The notes under the pieces were generated by a model, which saw only the letters and a program-made list of their open reading frames with translations, was not told the DNA's origin and searched no databases. 64,000 bases of DNA from assembly GCF_031426495.1 (NCBI RefSeq), contig NZ_JANPLK010000013.1:1-64000 (forward strand), in the 5' to 3' direction. Of this stretch, positions 16,904-26,168 are shown piece after piece; the stretch's first letter is position 1, and each line of letters opens with the position of its first letter. This stretch comes from Gemmatimonas sp. GTDB lineage: Bacteria; Gemmatimonadota; Gemmatimonadetes; Gemmatimonadales; Gemmatimonadaceae. The translations under genes and the position numbers were made by a program.

Positions 16904-19297
16904 ATGTCGCTGTATTCCACGGCGACGTTCGTGCTCTACTTTGCCGCCCAGGCTGGATCGTTGGAGCTAAGCCAGCGGAACGGTGGAAACGCCGGCCTCT
17001 GGCCCGCCAGCGCCGTCGGCCTCGTCTTCATTCTCGGAGCGCCCAACAATCGCCGGTGGCTGGCGGCGCTCGTGACGGTCGGCGCCAACGCTGCGGCCCA
17101 TTTGCTCTTCGGGTCGATGCCCGTCGAGCAACTGCCACTCGCCCTCGGCGTTCGCCTGCTCGCGGACTGGGGCGGCGCCGAACTGGTCATCCGTGTCCTC
17201 GGTGCCCGCCCTGCGTTGAATCGAAGTCAGCCGATGCTCGCGTTTGCGGCACTCGTCGCGCTGGTCGTCACGCCCATCGTCGCGACGGTCGGTGCTCTCG
17301 CGAGTGCGGTGACCGGCGGCCCGGCGTTTCCGGTGAGTTTTATCCAGTGGTACGTCCCCGAAGTCGTCATGACGCTCATGCTGGCACCGGCACTCTGGGC
17401 ATCGGTGCAGTGGGTAGAGCACGGGCGACACCGGCCATGGCGAGCGGCCGCGAGGCGCGGACTCGAACGTGCCGTGGTGCTGGCAGTACTCGCCATCGCC
17501 GTCGGTCTGGTGACCCTGCAGCCGACGACGTCGGTAGTCTCTCTGCCAATCAGTATCGCGGCCGTCCCACTCATGATCGTCATCGCCTATCGCTATGGCG
17601 TCGGGACCACGGCGTGGGCAGGGATCGTGATGTTCGCCACGCTGCTCTTGGTCACCGCCGGCGGCGCGGGGCCCTTCGCGAACTCACGTGCCCCGGGGTT
17701 CACGCGCTATGTCGCAATCGAGCTCTACGCCGGTGTGCTCAGCATTTCTTTGGTGTTGATGGCCGCCGCTCTGAAGGATCTACGCGAGTCCTCCGATCGA
17801 TTGCAGTCGTTCCTCAATACCACCGACAGTGCAATCGTCGCCGTGGACTCCGGCCGTCGCATTGTGGGATTCAGTCCGAATGCCGCGCGCATGTTCCTGA
17901 AGCTCGCCAACCACAGCCTCGCCCGCGGTCAGGACCCGCTCGGCCCGGTGCAGGGCACGCCCGACACCATGATACGGCGAACGAAGGCCTGGACCAGTGC
18001 ACTCGCCGGGCAACCGGATAGTGCGACGCTTGAACCGGATCCGGCCACGCGCGTTGAAATGCGCTACGAGCCGATGCTCGGCGCTGACGGACAGATAGTC
18101 GGGGCAGTCGCCACCGCGATCGACCTCGTCCAGCAAGAGCGCGAGGAGCAGGCGAGTACGCGGGCGAGTCGCCTCGAGGCGATCGGGCGGTTGGCCGGTG
18201 GCGTCGCGCACGATGTCAATAATTTGATGACGATCGTACTCGGACAGACCTTCGTGTTGCGCTCCGGTGTCACAACCGGGAGCGAGGTGGCGGCGATCGA
18301 GGAAATCGAGGAGACCGTGGAACGCACCAAGCGGCTGAGTGCGCAGCTCCTCGCCTTCTCTCGAGCTCAATCCCTCGCACCAACCGTCGTCACGCTCGCG
18401 ACACAGGTTGACGCGACCGTCTCACTCCTCCGTCGCGTGGTCGAAGAGCGCACGGTGATTCACGCCGAGCATCGCGGCCCCGATTGGCGCGTCTCGCTGG
18501 ACATTGGCCAGTTCGAGCAGGTCCTGTTGAATCTCGCGGTCAATGCGCGGGATGCGATGCCCGACGGCGGTGAACTCAATATCGTGACCGATAGCGTTCG
18601 GATCGCGTCCAGCGACGCCGAGCGAACGCGACTGGCCCCCGGCGAGTACGCGACGCTGCAGATGTGCGACACAGGCCAAGGCATCGCACCGGAATTCTTG
18701 CGTGACATTTTTGAGCCGTTCGTCACGACCAAGGGCTCGAAAGGAACAGGACTCGGGCTAGCCACGGTCGACGCCATTATGCGAAAGGCGGGTGGCGATG
18801 TGACGGTTGAGAGTCGTCTGGGCATAGGCACCTGCTTCCGCCTCCGATTTCCGCGCTCACATGCTGCGGCCACCGTGCTGCCCCCGCGGCGGGGGGTCGT
18901 GCCGCCGGCCTCGAAGCCAGCCAAACTCATTGTCTGCGAGGATGAACCGGCCATTCGACGCATCGTCATTCGAACGCTCGAGTCCGCCGGCTATCTCGTG
19001 CACGAGGCGCCTACCGCCGACGACGCACTCGCCTGGCTCGACGGAGCCGGCGACGACAGCGAGCTGCTCGTCTCCGATATTGTGATGCCGGGTATGAGCG
19101 GCGTCCAACTGCTTCGCGCCGCACGCGCCAAGAAGCCGCAGTTGCGCGTGCTGCTGATGACCGGGTACTCGGATGGCGTGCTCGATTCCCTCGAGGATAT
19201 CGAACGACCGGATGGCCTGCTGGCAAAGCCCTTTCGCGGTGAAGAACTCATCGCCAGCGTGCAACAGATCCTGGCGGGACCCAGGCCGGCGGCCTGA
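16904..19297 (+). CDS. MASE1-domain hybrid histidine kinase with C-terminal receiver
   Basis: 797 aa. N-terminal about 290 residues form eight or so membrane helices of a MASE1 sensor (GLWPASAVGLVFILG). A PAS-like region follows (FLNTTDSAIVAVDSGRRIVG), then a HisKA domain with phospho-acceptor His in GGVAHDVNN (His436), the N-box NLAVNARDAMPDGG, and ATP-lid motifs DTGQGIAPEF and GTGLGLATV. A C-terminal receiver has its acceptor Asp in LLVSDIVMPG (Asp725). No output regulator gene lies next to it, so phosphotransfer goes to an unlinked partner. TTG 16871 is an alternative start. Confidence 0.87.
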   Translation: MSLYSTATFVLYFAAQAGSLELSQRNGGNAGLWPASAVGLVFILGAPNNRRWLAALVTVGANAAAHLLFGSMPVEQLPLALGVRLLADWGGAELVIRVLGARPALNRSQPMLAFAALVALVVTPIVATVGALASAVTGGPAFPVSFIQWYVPEVVMTLMLAPALWASVQWVEHGRHRPWRAAARRGLERAVVLAVLAIAVGLVTLQPTTSVVSLPISIAAVPLMIVIAYRYGVGTTAWAGIVMFATLLLVTAGGAGPFANSRAPGFTRYVAIELYAGVLSISLVLMAAALKDLRESSDRLQSFLNTTDSAIVAVDSGRRIVGFSPNAARMFLKLANHSLARGQDPLGPVQGTPDTMIRRTKAWTSALAGQPDSATLEPDPATRVEMRYEPMLGADGQIVGAVATAIDLVQQEREEQASTRASRLEAIGRLAGGVAHDVNNLMTIVLGQTFVLRSGVTTGSEVAAIEEIEETVERTKRLSAQLLAFSRAQSLAPTVVTLATQVDATVSLLRRVVEERTVIHAEHRGPDWRVSLDIGQFEQVLLNLAVNARDAMPDGGELNIVTDSVRIASSDAERTRLAPGEYATLQMCDTGQGIAPEFLRDIFEPFVTTKGSKGTGLGLATVDAIMRKAGGDVTVESRLGIGTCFRLRFPRSHAAATVLPPRRGVVPPASKPAKLIVCEDEPAIRRIVIRTLESAGYLVHEAPTADDALAWLDGAGDDSELLVSDIVMPGMSGVQLLRAARAKKPQLRVLLMTGYSDGVLDSLEDIERPDGLLAKPFRGEELIASVQQILAGPRPAA

Positions 19298-19400
19298 CTT
19301 CTCACGCCGCGCGTTTATCTTGCACTGACGCCCGACGTCTGGCATACACCGTCGGCCACTTCGCGCGTGGAGACCCTGACGCTTCATCCAAGAGCATGTC

Positions 19401-20774
19401 GTGAAGGCTGAACCGAACACCAGTACGCGCATGACGAGCATGCACGCCACCGACCCTCGACCACATGTGGTCATCGTCGGTGGCGGTTTTGCAGGACTTA
19501 CGGCCGCGCGTACACTGGCCGAAGCCGAGGTGCGGATCACGCTCGTCGACCGCACTAATCACCATCTGTTTCAGCCACTGTTGTATCAGGTGGCGACGGC
19601 GGTGCTCAACCCCGCCGACATCACCGTGCCGATTCGCTGGATGCTGCGTAATCAGCCGAATGCGACGGTGATCATGGCGGAGGTGGACCGCATCGATGTG
19701 CCGCAGCACACGCTGACGCTCGATGGCGGCAGCAGCACGGTGGGGTGGGACTACCTCATCGTGGCCAGCGGCGCGCGACACGCCTACTTTGGCCATCCGG
19801 AGTGGGAGAACAACGCACCGGGGCTCAAGAGCATCGAAGACGCGCTCGAGATGCGACGTCGCTTTTTGCTCAGCTTCGAAGCGGCCGAACGCGCCAGCGC
19901 CGAAGGTCAACGAGAGGCCCTGCTGACCTTCGTCATCGTCGGTGGCGGTCCGACCGGCGTGGAGCTGGCGGGCATGATCCCCGAGATCACGCGCAAAGCC
20001 ATGAAGCACGACTTCCGTCGCATCGATCCGTCCACGGCCCGCGTGGTGCTGCTGGAGGCAGGCCCTCGCCTGTTGCCGCAGTTCCCCGAAACACTCAGCG
20101 CGCGCGCGGAACGTGACCTGCGCGACCTGGGCGTGGATGTGCGTACGAACACCGCCGTCACCAGCGTCGACGACGCCGGCGTGACCGTGGCGTCGGGCGA
20201 GCGCATCTTCGCGCACACCGTATTCTGGGGTGCCGGCAATCAGGCCTCACCGCTCGGCAAACAGCTCGGTGCTCCGCTCGATCGCGCCGGGCGCGTAGTG
20301 GTGTCCTCCGACCTCTCGGTACCCAACGACCCGCACGTCTTTGCCATCGGGGATATCGCGTCCGTGCTCACCGCTGCCGGCACACCGGTTCCGGCCGTGG
20401 CACCGGCCGCCAATCAGATGGGCGCCCACGCCGCACAGGCGATTCTGCACGACCTGCGCGGTACGCCGCGCAAGCCCTTCACGTATTTCAACAAGGGCGA
20501 CCTCGCCACGATCGGCCGACATCGCGCCGTTGCTTCGATCGGAGCCGTGAAGCTGCAGGGCAACATCGCGTGGCTTGCCTGGCTCTTCATTCACATCCTG
20601 TATCTCGCCGGATTCCGCAATCGCATCACCGTGTTCGTGCAGTGGGCCTATCAGTACATCACGTATCAGCGCGGCGTGCGACTGATCACTGGCACCACGG
20701 CCCACCGCTTGCTCAAGACCAGCGGCGACCGCGAACTCGCACGGGCAGAGGCTCGCGAAGACGAGACGGCGTAG
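19401..20774 (+). CDS. ndh: Type II NADH:quinone oxidoreductase (NDH-2)
   Basis: 457 aa flavoprotein: FAD dinucleotide motif VIVGGGFAGLTAAR at the N-terminus, NAD motif FVIVGGGPTGVELAG in the middle, and the FAD-closing VFAIGDIASV. The tail IAWLAWLFIHILYLAGFRNR is a hydrophobic membrane-attachment segment typical of NDH-2. It passes electrons from NADH to the quinone pool without pumping protons. The GTG at 19401 is used; ATG 19431 would shorten it by 10 residues. A TATCTT box lies 80 nt upstream. Confidence 0.9.
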   Translation: MKAEPNTSTRMTSMHATDPRPHVVIVGGGFAGLTAARTLAEAEVRITLVDRTNHHLFQPLLYQVATAVLNPADITVPIRWMLRNQPNATVIMAEVDRIDVPQHTLTLDGGSSTVGWDYLIVASGARHAYFGHPEWENNAPGLKSIEDALEMRRRFLLSFEAAERASAEGQREALLTFVIVGGGPTGVELAGMIPEITRKAMKHDFRRIDPSTARVVLLEAGPRLLPQFPETLSARAERDLRDLGVDVRTNTAVTSVDDAGVTVASGERIFAHTVFWGAGNQASPLGKQLGAPLDRAGRVVVSSDLSVPNDPHVFAIGDIASVLTAAGTPVPAVAPAANQMGAHAAQAILHDLRGTPRKPFTYFNKGDLATIGRHRAVASIGAVKLQGNIAWLAWLFIHILYLAGFRNRITVFVQWAYQYITYQRGVRLITGTTAHRLLKTSGDRELARAEAREDETA

Positions 20775-20818
20775 ACGAGACGGCGTCAACGCGCCGCCCG
20801 TCGCACCGTATACCTATC

Positions 20819-23137
20819 ATGCATCTGCGATCTCAGCGGTTCGCCACCGCCCTGTGTCTCGGTCTGACGGCGCACTCGCTGTCTGCCCAACCGGTGGCAC
20901 CACTCGGGGGAGCGGGCGGCGGCGCGACGTCGTCGGGCACCGGAGCGTCCGTCATGACGCGCACGCCAGACGGACGCGTCTCGGTACGGGTCTCGCGGAT
21001 CGCGGAGCGTATGACCCTCGACGGCACGCTCAGCGAAGCCGTATACGGCCGAGTCGCGCCCTTCACGGGCTTCGTGCAGCAGGAGCCGAACGAAGGCGCA
21101 GCGGCCACGGAGAAAACCGAAGCCTGGATCTTCTTCGACGACGAGAACCTCTACGTTGCCGCACGGCTCTACGAGAGCGAACCGTCACGCCGCGTGATGA
21201 GCGACATGCGACGTGATGCACAGAACATGTACAACAACGACCACCTCGCGGTCATTTTCGACACGTTCAATGATCATCGGAACGGCTTCGGCTTCTCCAC
21301 GAACCGCATTGGCGGGCTGTTCGACTTTTCTGCGACCAACGAACAGCCCAGCTCCAACTGGAACGCACTCTGGACCTCGAAGGCACAGGACTTCGACGGC
21401 GGCTGGACCGTCGAAATCCGGATTCCGTTTCGCTCGATCCGTTTTGCTGACGGCGCAGCGACGTGGGGCGTGAACATGCGCCGCATGGTCCGCTGGAAGA
21501 ACGAAACGTCGTTCTTGAGCGGCGTGCCGCGGGCGTGGGGGCGGCGGGCGTTGAACAAGGTGTCCGATGCGGCGGTGATGACGGGGATCGAGGCGCCGTC
21601 CGGTGGCCGGTATATCGACATCAAGCCCTACGCGCTGGGCTCGCTGCTGACCAACGCCACCGCCACGCCCGCAATACGCAACGCGCGCGATGGCAACATG
21701 GGCCTCGATGCGAAATGGGGGATCACGCCACAGGTCGTGGCAGATCTCACGTACAACACCGACTTTGCGCAGGTCGAAGACGACGAAGCGCAGGTCAACC
21801 TTACCCGTTTCTCATTGTTCTTCCCGGAGAAGCGTGAGTTCTTCCTCGAGGGGCAGGACGCGTTCGCCTTCGCCGGCGTTGGTGGCGGTGGTGGGGGGGG
21901 CGGCGGCGGTGGTGGCGGTGGCGGTGGCTTCGGCACACCCGGTGCCAGCCCCAACGACAACCTCGCGCCCACGTTGTTTTACAGTCGCCGGATCGGACTC
22001 ACCAATAGCGGACCCGCGCCGATCATTGGCGGCGGGCGCGTTTTGGGCCGCTCCGGACCATGGCAAGTCGGCGCCCTCAGCATGCAGACCGACGATGTCC
22101 GAGCCGCCGGTGCGCCATCCACGAACTTTTCCGTGGTGCGTGTCAATCGGGACATCCTCAGTCGGAGCCGCCTCGGGCTGATCGCGACGCGTCGCGACCC
22201 GGCCGGGGCGATCAGCAGCAATCTGGCCGTCGGCGCCGACGCACAATTGAACCTTCGTACCGATCTCGCGATCACCGGTTTCGTCGCGCGCACCTCGCGA
22301 GACTCACTCCAGCGCGATCCGACGAGCTATCGCGCGCGCATCGACTGGAATGGGGATCGCTATGGCGCGAACGTCGAGCGGATGTCCGTGGGCGACGGCT
22401 TCGACCCACAGGTCGGGTTCCTACGTCGCACGGGCTTCCAGCGTTCGTATGCGCTCGCGCGATTCAGCCCGCGGCCGGCGCATGTGCCCCACGTGCGGAA
22501 ATTCACGATGCAAGGCAGTGCCGATCACATCACCTCGATGACCGGGACACTCCAGTCGGAGGATTTTCGCTCCTATCTCGGCACCGAGTTCGCCAACGGC
22601 GACCTGCTCTCTGCTGAAGTGGCTCAGGTGTTCGAACAACTCGTCGTGCCGTTCGGCGTGGCCAAAGGCGTGACGGTGCCCGTCGGTGGCTACCGTTTCA
22701 ATCAGGCAAAGGCGTCGTACACGCTGGGCCCGCAGCACCGCGTCAGTGGCGGAATCACGCTCACCTACGGCGGCTTTTATGGTGGCACGCTCACCGAAAC
22801 CAGCTGGCGCGGTCGCATCGAGATTTCGCCGCAGTGGTACATCGAGCCCACGCTCTCGCGTAATCATGTGGATGGCCCGTACGGCAGCGGCGACGCGAAT
22901 CTGCTGAGCACGCGCCTCACGTATACCGTGACGCCGCGCATGTTCATGGCCGCGCTCCTTCAGTATCAGTCGCGCAATTCGTCCATGTCCAGCAACCTGC
23001 GACTCCGCTGGGAATATCAGCCAGGCAGTGAATTCTTTCTGGTCTACAGCGACGGACGAACGACGATCGGACCCAACTATCCCGAACTCGAGAACCGCTC
23101 CGTCGTGGTGAAGCTCACCAAGCTGCTGCGTTGGTAG
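20819..23137 (+). CDS. DUF5916 outer-membrane protein with N-terminal CBM9-like domain
   Basis: 772 aa with a signal peptide ending in LSAQ. An N-terminal carbohydrate-binding-like sandwich (MTLDGTLSEAVYGRVAPFTG, DDENLYVAARLYES) is followed by a long DUF5916 beta-barrel-like region whose end is NRSVVVKLTKLLRW. The segment QVNLTRFSLFFPEKREFFLE is a conserved DUF5916 stretch. A Gly tract (about residues 355-375) splits the protein and holds an eight-G run. Function in this family is unknown; outer-membrane transport is presumed. Start at 20819 from the signal peptide. Confidence 0.82.
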   Translation: MHLRSQRFATALCLGLTAHSLSAQPVAPLGGAGGGATSSGTGASVMTRTPDGRVSVRVSRIAERMTLDGTLSEAVYGRVAPFTGFVQQEPNEGAAATEKTEAWIFFDDENLYVAARLYESEPSRRVMSDMRRDAQNMYNNDHLAVIFDTFNDHRNGFGFSTNRIGGLFDFSATNEQPSSNWNALWTSKAQDFDGGWTVEIRIPFRSIRFADGAATWGVNMRRMVRWKNETSFLSGVPRAWGRRALNKVSDAAVMTGIEAPSGGRYIDIKPYALGSLLTNATATPAIRNARDGNMGLDAKWGITPQVVADLTYNTDFAQVEDDEAQVNLTRFSLFFPEKREFFLEGQDAFAFAGVGGGGGGGGGGGGGGGGFGTPGASPNDNLAPTLFYSRRIGLTNSGPAPIIGGGRVLGRSGPWQVGALSMQTDDVRAAGAPSTNFSVVRVNRDILSRSRLGLIATRRDPAGAISSNLAVGADAQLNLRTDLAITGFVARTSRDSLQRDPTSYRARIDWNGDRYGANVERMSVGDGFDPQVGFLRRTGFQRSYALARFSPRPAHVPHVRKFTMQGSADHITSMTGTLQSEDFRSYLGTEFANGDLLSAEVAQVFEQLVVPFGVAKGVTVPVGGYRFNQAKASYTLGPQHRVSGGITLTYGGFYGGTLTETSWRGRIEISPQWYIEPTLSRNHVDGPYGSGDANLLSTRLTYTVTPRMFMAALLQYQSRNSSMSSNLRLRWEYQPGSEFFLVYSDGRTTIGPNYPELENRSVVVKLTKLLRW
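21881..21931 (+). repeat. Poly-glycine GGC/GGT tract with a G8 homopolymer
   Basis: A simple-sequence tract within the DUF5916 gene encodes about 17 consecutive glycines. At 21893-21900 it has eight consecutive Gs. Triplet changes alter loop length in frame; slippage in the G8 run would shift the frame. Confidence 0.85.
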
Positions 23138-23149
23138 TCGACTCATACG

Positions 23150-23189
23150 AAAAAGGCCGGCCAGCGATCCCTCGCCGGCCGGCCTTTTT
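23150..23189. terminator. Bidirectional rho-independent terminator
   Basis: 13-bp perfect arms AAAAAGGCCGGCC (23150-23162) and GGCCGGCCTTTTT (23177-23189) around a 14-nt loop. A-run and T-run make it work on both strands. It separates the convergent DUF5916 and DEAD-helicase genes. Confidence 0.92.
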
Positions 23190-23205
23190 GCATCGTCGGT
23201 GACGA

Positions 23206-24981
23206 CTAGCGCATCCGATCCCGACGCACCAACACCTTCTTGCCCTTGATCGTCGTGTTCCGCAGCGCCGTGATGATATCCTCGGCGATTTCCTCCGGGA
23301 CCTCGACCGTGCTGTATCCATCGGCAATCTGGATCGCACCGATCACGCTGGCGTCGATACCCACTTCGTTCGCGATCGCGCCCACGAGATCGCCCGGACG
23401 CATCTTCAGCTTGCGACCGGCACCGACCCACAACCGTGCGACGCTCCATTCCGGCTTCGAACGCTTGGCGGCCTTGGCGCCGCGAGGTGCTTCCTCTTCG
23501 CCACTGCGGCTCGGACGACCACCTTCACGTGCACTGTCGCGTGCGCCATCACGACCACGGCTGCTGTCGCGCGACCCACGATCGTCAGAGCGCGGTTGTA
23601 CGGCGGGGATGTCCGGCTCGTCGGTCTCGTCGTTCGCATCGAACAGCTTCACGGCCGCGGCGGCGATGTCCATCACGTCGAACTCACCGGCCAGCGACTC
23701 CACGATGCCGCGGAACTTGTCGAGGCCACCTTCCATGATGGTCTCGCGCAGCGTCGTGCGCACCAACTCCAACCGATGCGCGCGCAGATCGTCGACCGTC
23801 GGCACCTGCGCGATCTCGATCCGCTGACTCGTCATGCGTTCGATGTTGCGCAACAACCGATGTTCGCGCGGCTCGGCCAGCGTGATCGCGACCCCTTCAC
23901 GACCGGCACGACCCGTGCGGCCGATGCGGTGCACATACGATTCGGCGTCGGCCGGCACATCGAAGTTCACCACGTGCGACACGTGCTTCACGTCGAGACC
24001 ACGCGCCGCGACATCCGTCGCGATGAGCAGATCGGTCTTCTTCGTGCGGAACTTGGTCATCACGCGGTCGCGCTGATCCTGACTCAAACCACCGTGCAAC
24101 GCGTCGGCGCGCAGACCACGCGCCATGAGCGTTTCACTGAGCTCGTCCACTTCGGTGCGCGTACGGCAGAACACAATGGCACTCGTGGGCTGCTCGATGT
24201 CGAGCACGCGCGCGAGGGCCGTCATCTTGTGGGCCCGCGGTACGATGTACGCGACCTGGCGCACTCGGGCCGCTTCGCCATCGGGTACGATTTCGCGATC
24301 GATCGTGACGAGCACCGGATCACGCAGCTGACGCTTGGCGATGCTGGCGATGCGCGGCGGCAACGTGGCCGAAAACAGCGCCGTCTGACGCGACTTCGGC
24401 GTGGCCTCGAGAATCGCCTCGAGATCTTCCGCGAAGCCCATGTCGAGCATCTCGTCGGCCTCGTCCAGCACGACGGTCTTGAGCGACGTCATTTGCAGCG
24501 TGTGACGACGGATATGATCGAGCGCCCGTCCCGGCGTCGCGATCACGACATCCACGCCGCGCTTGAGGGCGCGGACCTGCATCTCCATGGATGAGCCGCC
24601 GTACACGGCCAGCGCGCTCACACCCATCGGCTTGCCGTAGCGGTGCACGGCTTCCGCCACCTGCATGGCGAGTTCACGAGTGGGCACGAGGATCAGCGCC
24701 GACGTGCGCTCGGCGCCTTTGGCGCTCGTGTTCACGCGGCTCAGCAACGGCAGCGCGAACGCGGCGGTCTTGCCAGTACCGGTGGCCGCCTGGGCCAATA
24801 CATCTCGTCCTTCCAGCAGTGGCGGAATCGCGGCACGCTGAACAGGCGTTGGTTCTTCGTAGCCTAGCGCAGCAAGCGCTGAGGCAATGCGGGGGTCGAG
24901 TCCGAGGGCCGCGAATCCGGTTTCGCTGACGTCGCGCTCGCTGTTCCGTGCGGCGACATCGCGCTCGTCCGGCTGTTTCAT
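23206..24981 (-). CDS. DEAD-box RNA helicase with DbpA-type RNA-binding domain
   Basis: 591 aa: Q-motif region YEEPTPVQRAAIPPLLEG, Walker A AATGTGKTAA, VLDEADEMLDMGF, SAT motif (FSATLPPR), DVAARGLDVK and HRIGRTGRAGR. A charged Gly/Arg-rich linker (about 450-510) precedes a DbpA-like RNA-binding domain (VARLWVGAGRKLKMRPGDLV). CsdA/DeaD-type enzymes help ribosome assembly and mRNA turnover, often in the cold. An AGGAG site precedes the ATG. The stop lies 16 nt from the bidirectional terminator. Confidence 0.93.
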   Translation of the reverse strand: MKQPDERDVAARNSERDVSETGFAALGLDPRIASALAALGYEEPTPVQRAAIPPLLEGRDVLAQAATGTGKTAAFALPLLSRVNTSAKGAERTSALILVPTRELAMQVAEAVHRYGKPMGVSALAVYGGSSMEMQVRALKRGVDVVIATPGRALDHIRRHTLQMTSLKTVVLDEADEMLDMGFAEDLEAILEATPKSRQTALFSATLPPRIASIAKRQLRDPVLVTIDREIVPDGEAARVRQVAYIVPRAHKMTALARVLDIEQPTSAIVFCRTRTEVDELSETLMARGLRADALHGGLSQDQRDRVMTKFRTKKTDLLIATDVAARGLDVKHVSHVVNFDVPADAESYVHRIGRTGRAGREGVAITLAEPREHRLLRNIERMTSQRIEIAQVPTVDDLRAHRLELVRTTLRETIMEGGLDKFRGIVESLAGEFDVMDIAAAAVKLFDANDETDEPDIPAVQPRSDDRGSRDSSRGRDGARDSAREGGRPSRSGEEEAPRGAKAAKRSKPEWSVARLWVGAGRKLKMRPGDLVGAIANEVGIDASVIGAIQIADGYSTVEVPEEIAEDIITALRNTTIKGKKVLVRRDRMR

Positions 24982-25073
24982 ATGTCAAGTCTCCTGTTGA
25001 GAATCTTAATCTATCCTATTCTGGACCCCAGATGTGGTTTCGGCGGGTGAAATAGGTGAGATTGTCAGTCATC

Positions 25074-25529
25074 ATGACCGATACATCACTTCCGTTTGAG
25101 GTCCGCCACTCCCCGATTCAGGGATTCGGGGGCTACGCGACCCGCCCGATTGCCGCCGGCACGCGCATAATCGAGTATGCCGGCGAGCGGCTGACCCCGG
25201 AAGCGGCGGAGGCGCGCTACCCCGACGTGATCGGCGAGCGGCACCATACCTATTTGTTCGCCATTGATGACGAAGCGGTGGTCGACGCGGCGGTAAACGG
25301 GAACGAGGCCCGGTTTCTCAACCACTCCTGCGCCCCGAATTGCGACGCCGTGATCGACGACGGCCGCATTTGGATCGACGCCATCCATGACATCGAGGTG
25401 GGTGAAGAGCTGGTCTACGATTACGCCTACATCCTCCCGGAGCGCCACACGCCAGCCGCCAAGAAGCGATTTCCGTGCTCCTGCGGCGCGATCACGTGTC
25501 GAGGAACGATCCTCGCGAAGAAGCGATAG
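25074..25529 (+). CDS. SET-domain protein (lysine-methyltransferase-like)
   Basis: 151 aa almost entirely a SET domain: GFGGYATRPIAAGTRIIEYA, NHSCAPNCDAVIDDG (SAM/substrate motif) and the catalytic GEELVYDYAY, plus a post-SET-like cysteine cluster FPCSCGAITCRGTI. Such proteins transfer a methyl group from SAM to lysine; bacterial targets are generally unknown, though they resemble chlamydial and environmental SET proteins. The key Tyr and the NHS/C motif are present, suggesting activity. ATG 25074 is preferred over TTG 25056. It stands alone, divergent from the helicase. Confidence 0.88.
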   Translation: MTDTSLPFEVRHSPIQGFGGYATRPIAAGTRIIEYAGERLTPEAAEARYPDVIGERHHTYLFAIDDEAVVDAAVNGNEARFLNHSCAPNCDAVIDDGRIWIDAIHDIEVGEELVYDYAYILPERHTPAAKKRFPCSCGAITCRGTILAKKR

Positions 25530-25577
25530 TTTACGCCAGTCGGTAGTTCGAACCTCGCGTGGAGCCTTGGAGGCCGT

Positions 25578-26150
25578 ATGCGTTCGTGGGTCGTGATGTC
25601 GGTGGTGGTGCTCGGGTCGGCTGTGGCCTGCGCTCGTGGCGCCAAGGAAGGCGCGGTTCAGGAAGCGCGCCCGATCGCCGCAGCGGAAGGCACGGCCCCT
25701 CGTCCGCAGGGCCCGCGTCGGGTGCCGCCCACGCCCATGAAGCTCGACACGCTGCGCCGTGAAGCGGTGGCCAAGCTGATGGCCACACTGGTGGGCCGTG
25801 AAAACGAGCCGGCCGGCACCGTCTTCAAGAACGTCAAGCTCCACAAGGAGATGCCGGCGAAGGAGTTCGTCACCATGATGGACGAACAGTTCGGACGGGG
25901 GCTGAGCGTGAATTGCACCAGCTGCCACATGGACAACGGCGACTACGCCAGCGATGCCCGGAAGGACAAGATCATCGCGATGCAGATGGTAAAAATGCAA
26001 CGGGACATCGACCGGAAGTACATCGCGAAAGTGAAGGAACTCGACGATCCGCGTCCGAAGACGACCTGCGTGATGTGTCATCGCGGCGCCACCCATCTGA
26101 CGACCGAGATGGACGTGCCCACCGCACCCGTGCCGCTCCGCAAGCGTTAG
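25578..26150 (+). CDS. Reaction-centre-type dihaem cytochrome c lipoprotein
   Basis: 190 aa with a lipobox-like VACA at the end of its signal peptide. The mature part has VKLHKEMPAKEFVTMMDEQF and two haem sites, CTSCH and CVMCHRG, the layout of the cytochrome subunit of photosynthetic reaction centres (PF02276-like) found also in non-phototrophic Acidobacteriota and Gemmatimonadota. Only two of four haems are kept. No bch, crt or puf genes are present, so it most likely serves general periplasmic electron transfer. A GGAGG site lies just upstream. Confidence 0.83.
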   Translation: MRSWVVMSVVVLGSAVACARGAKEGAVQEARPIAAAEGTAPRPQGPRRVPPTPMKLDTLRREAVAKLMATLVGRENEPAGTVFKNVKLHKEMPAKEFVTMMDEQFGRGLSVNCTSCHMDNGDYASDARKDKIIAMQMVKMQRDIDRKYIAKVKELDDPRPKTTCVMCHRGATHLTTEMDVPTAPVPLRKR

Positions 26151-26168
26151 AAGCGCGCAGGGAAAGTC

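Noticed and set aside
25535..25565. GTTCGAAC string resembling a tRNA T-loop
   Set aside because: No acceptor stem or anticodon arm can be built around it; no tRNA found.
25578..26150. Evidence for phototrophy
   Set aside because: Only the cytochrome resembles a reaction-centre subunit; no bch, puf or crt genes are in the window, and such cytochromes are common in non-phototrophs.
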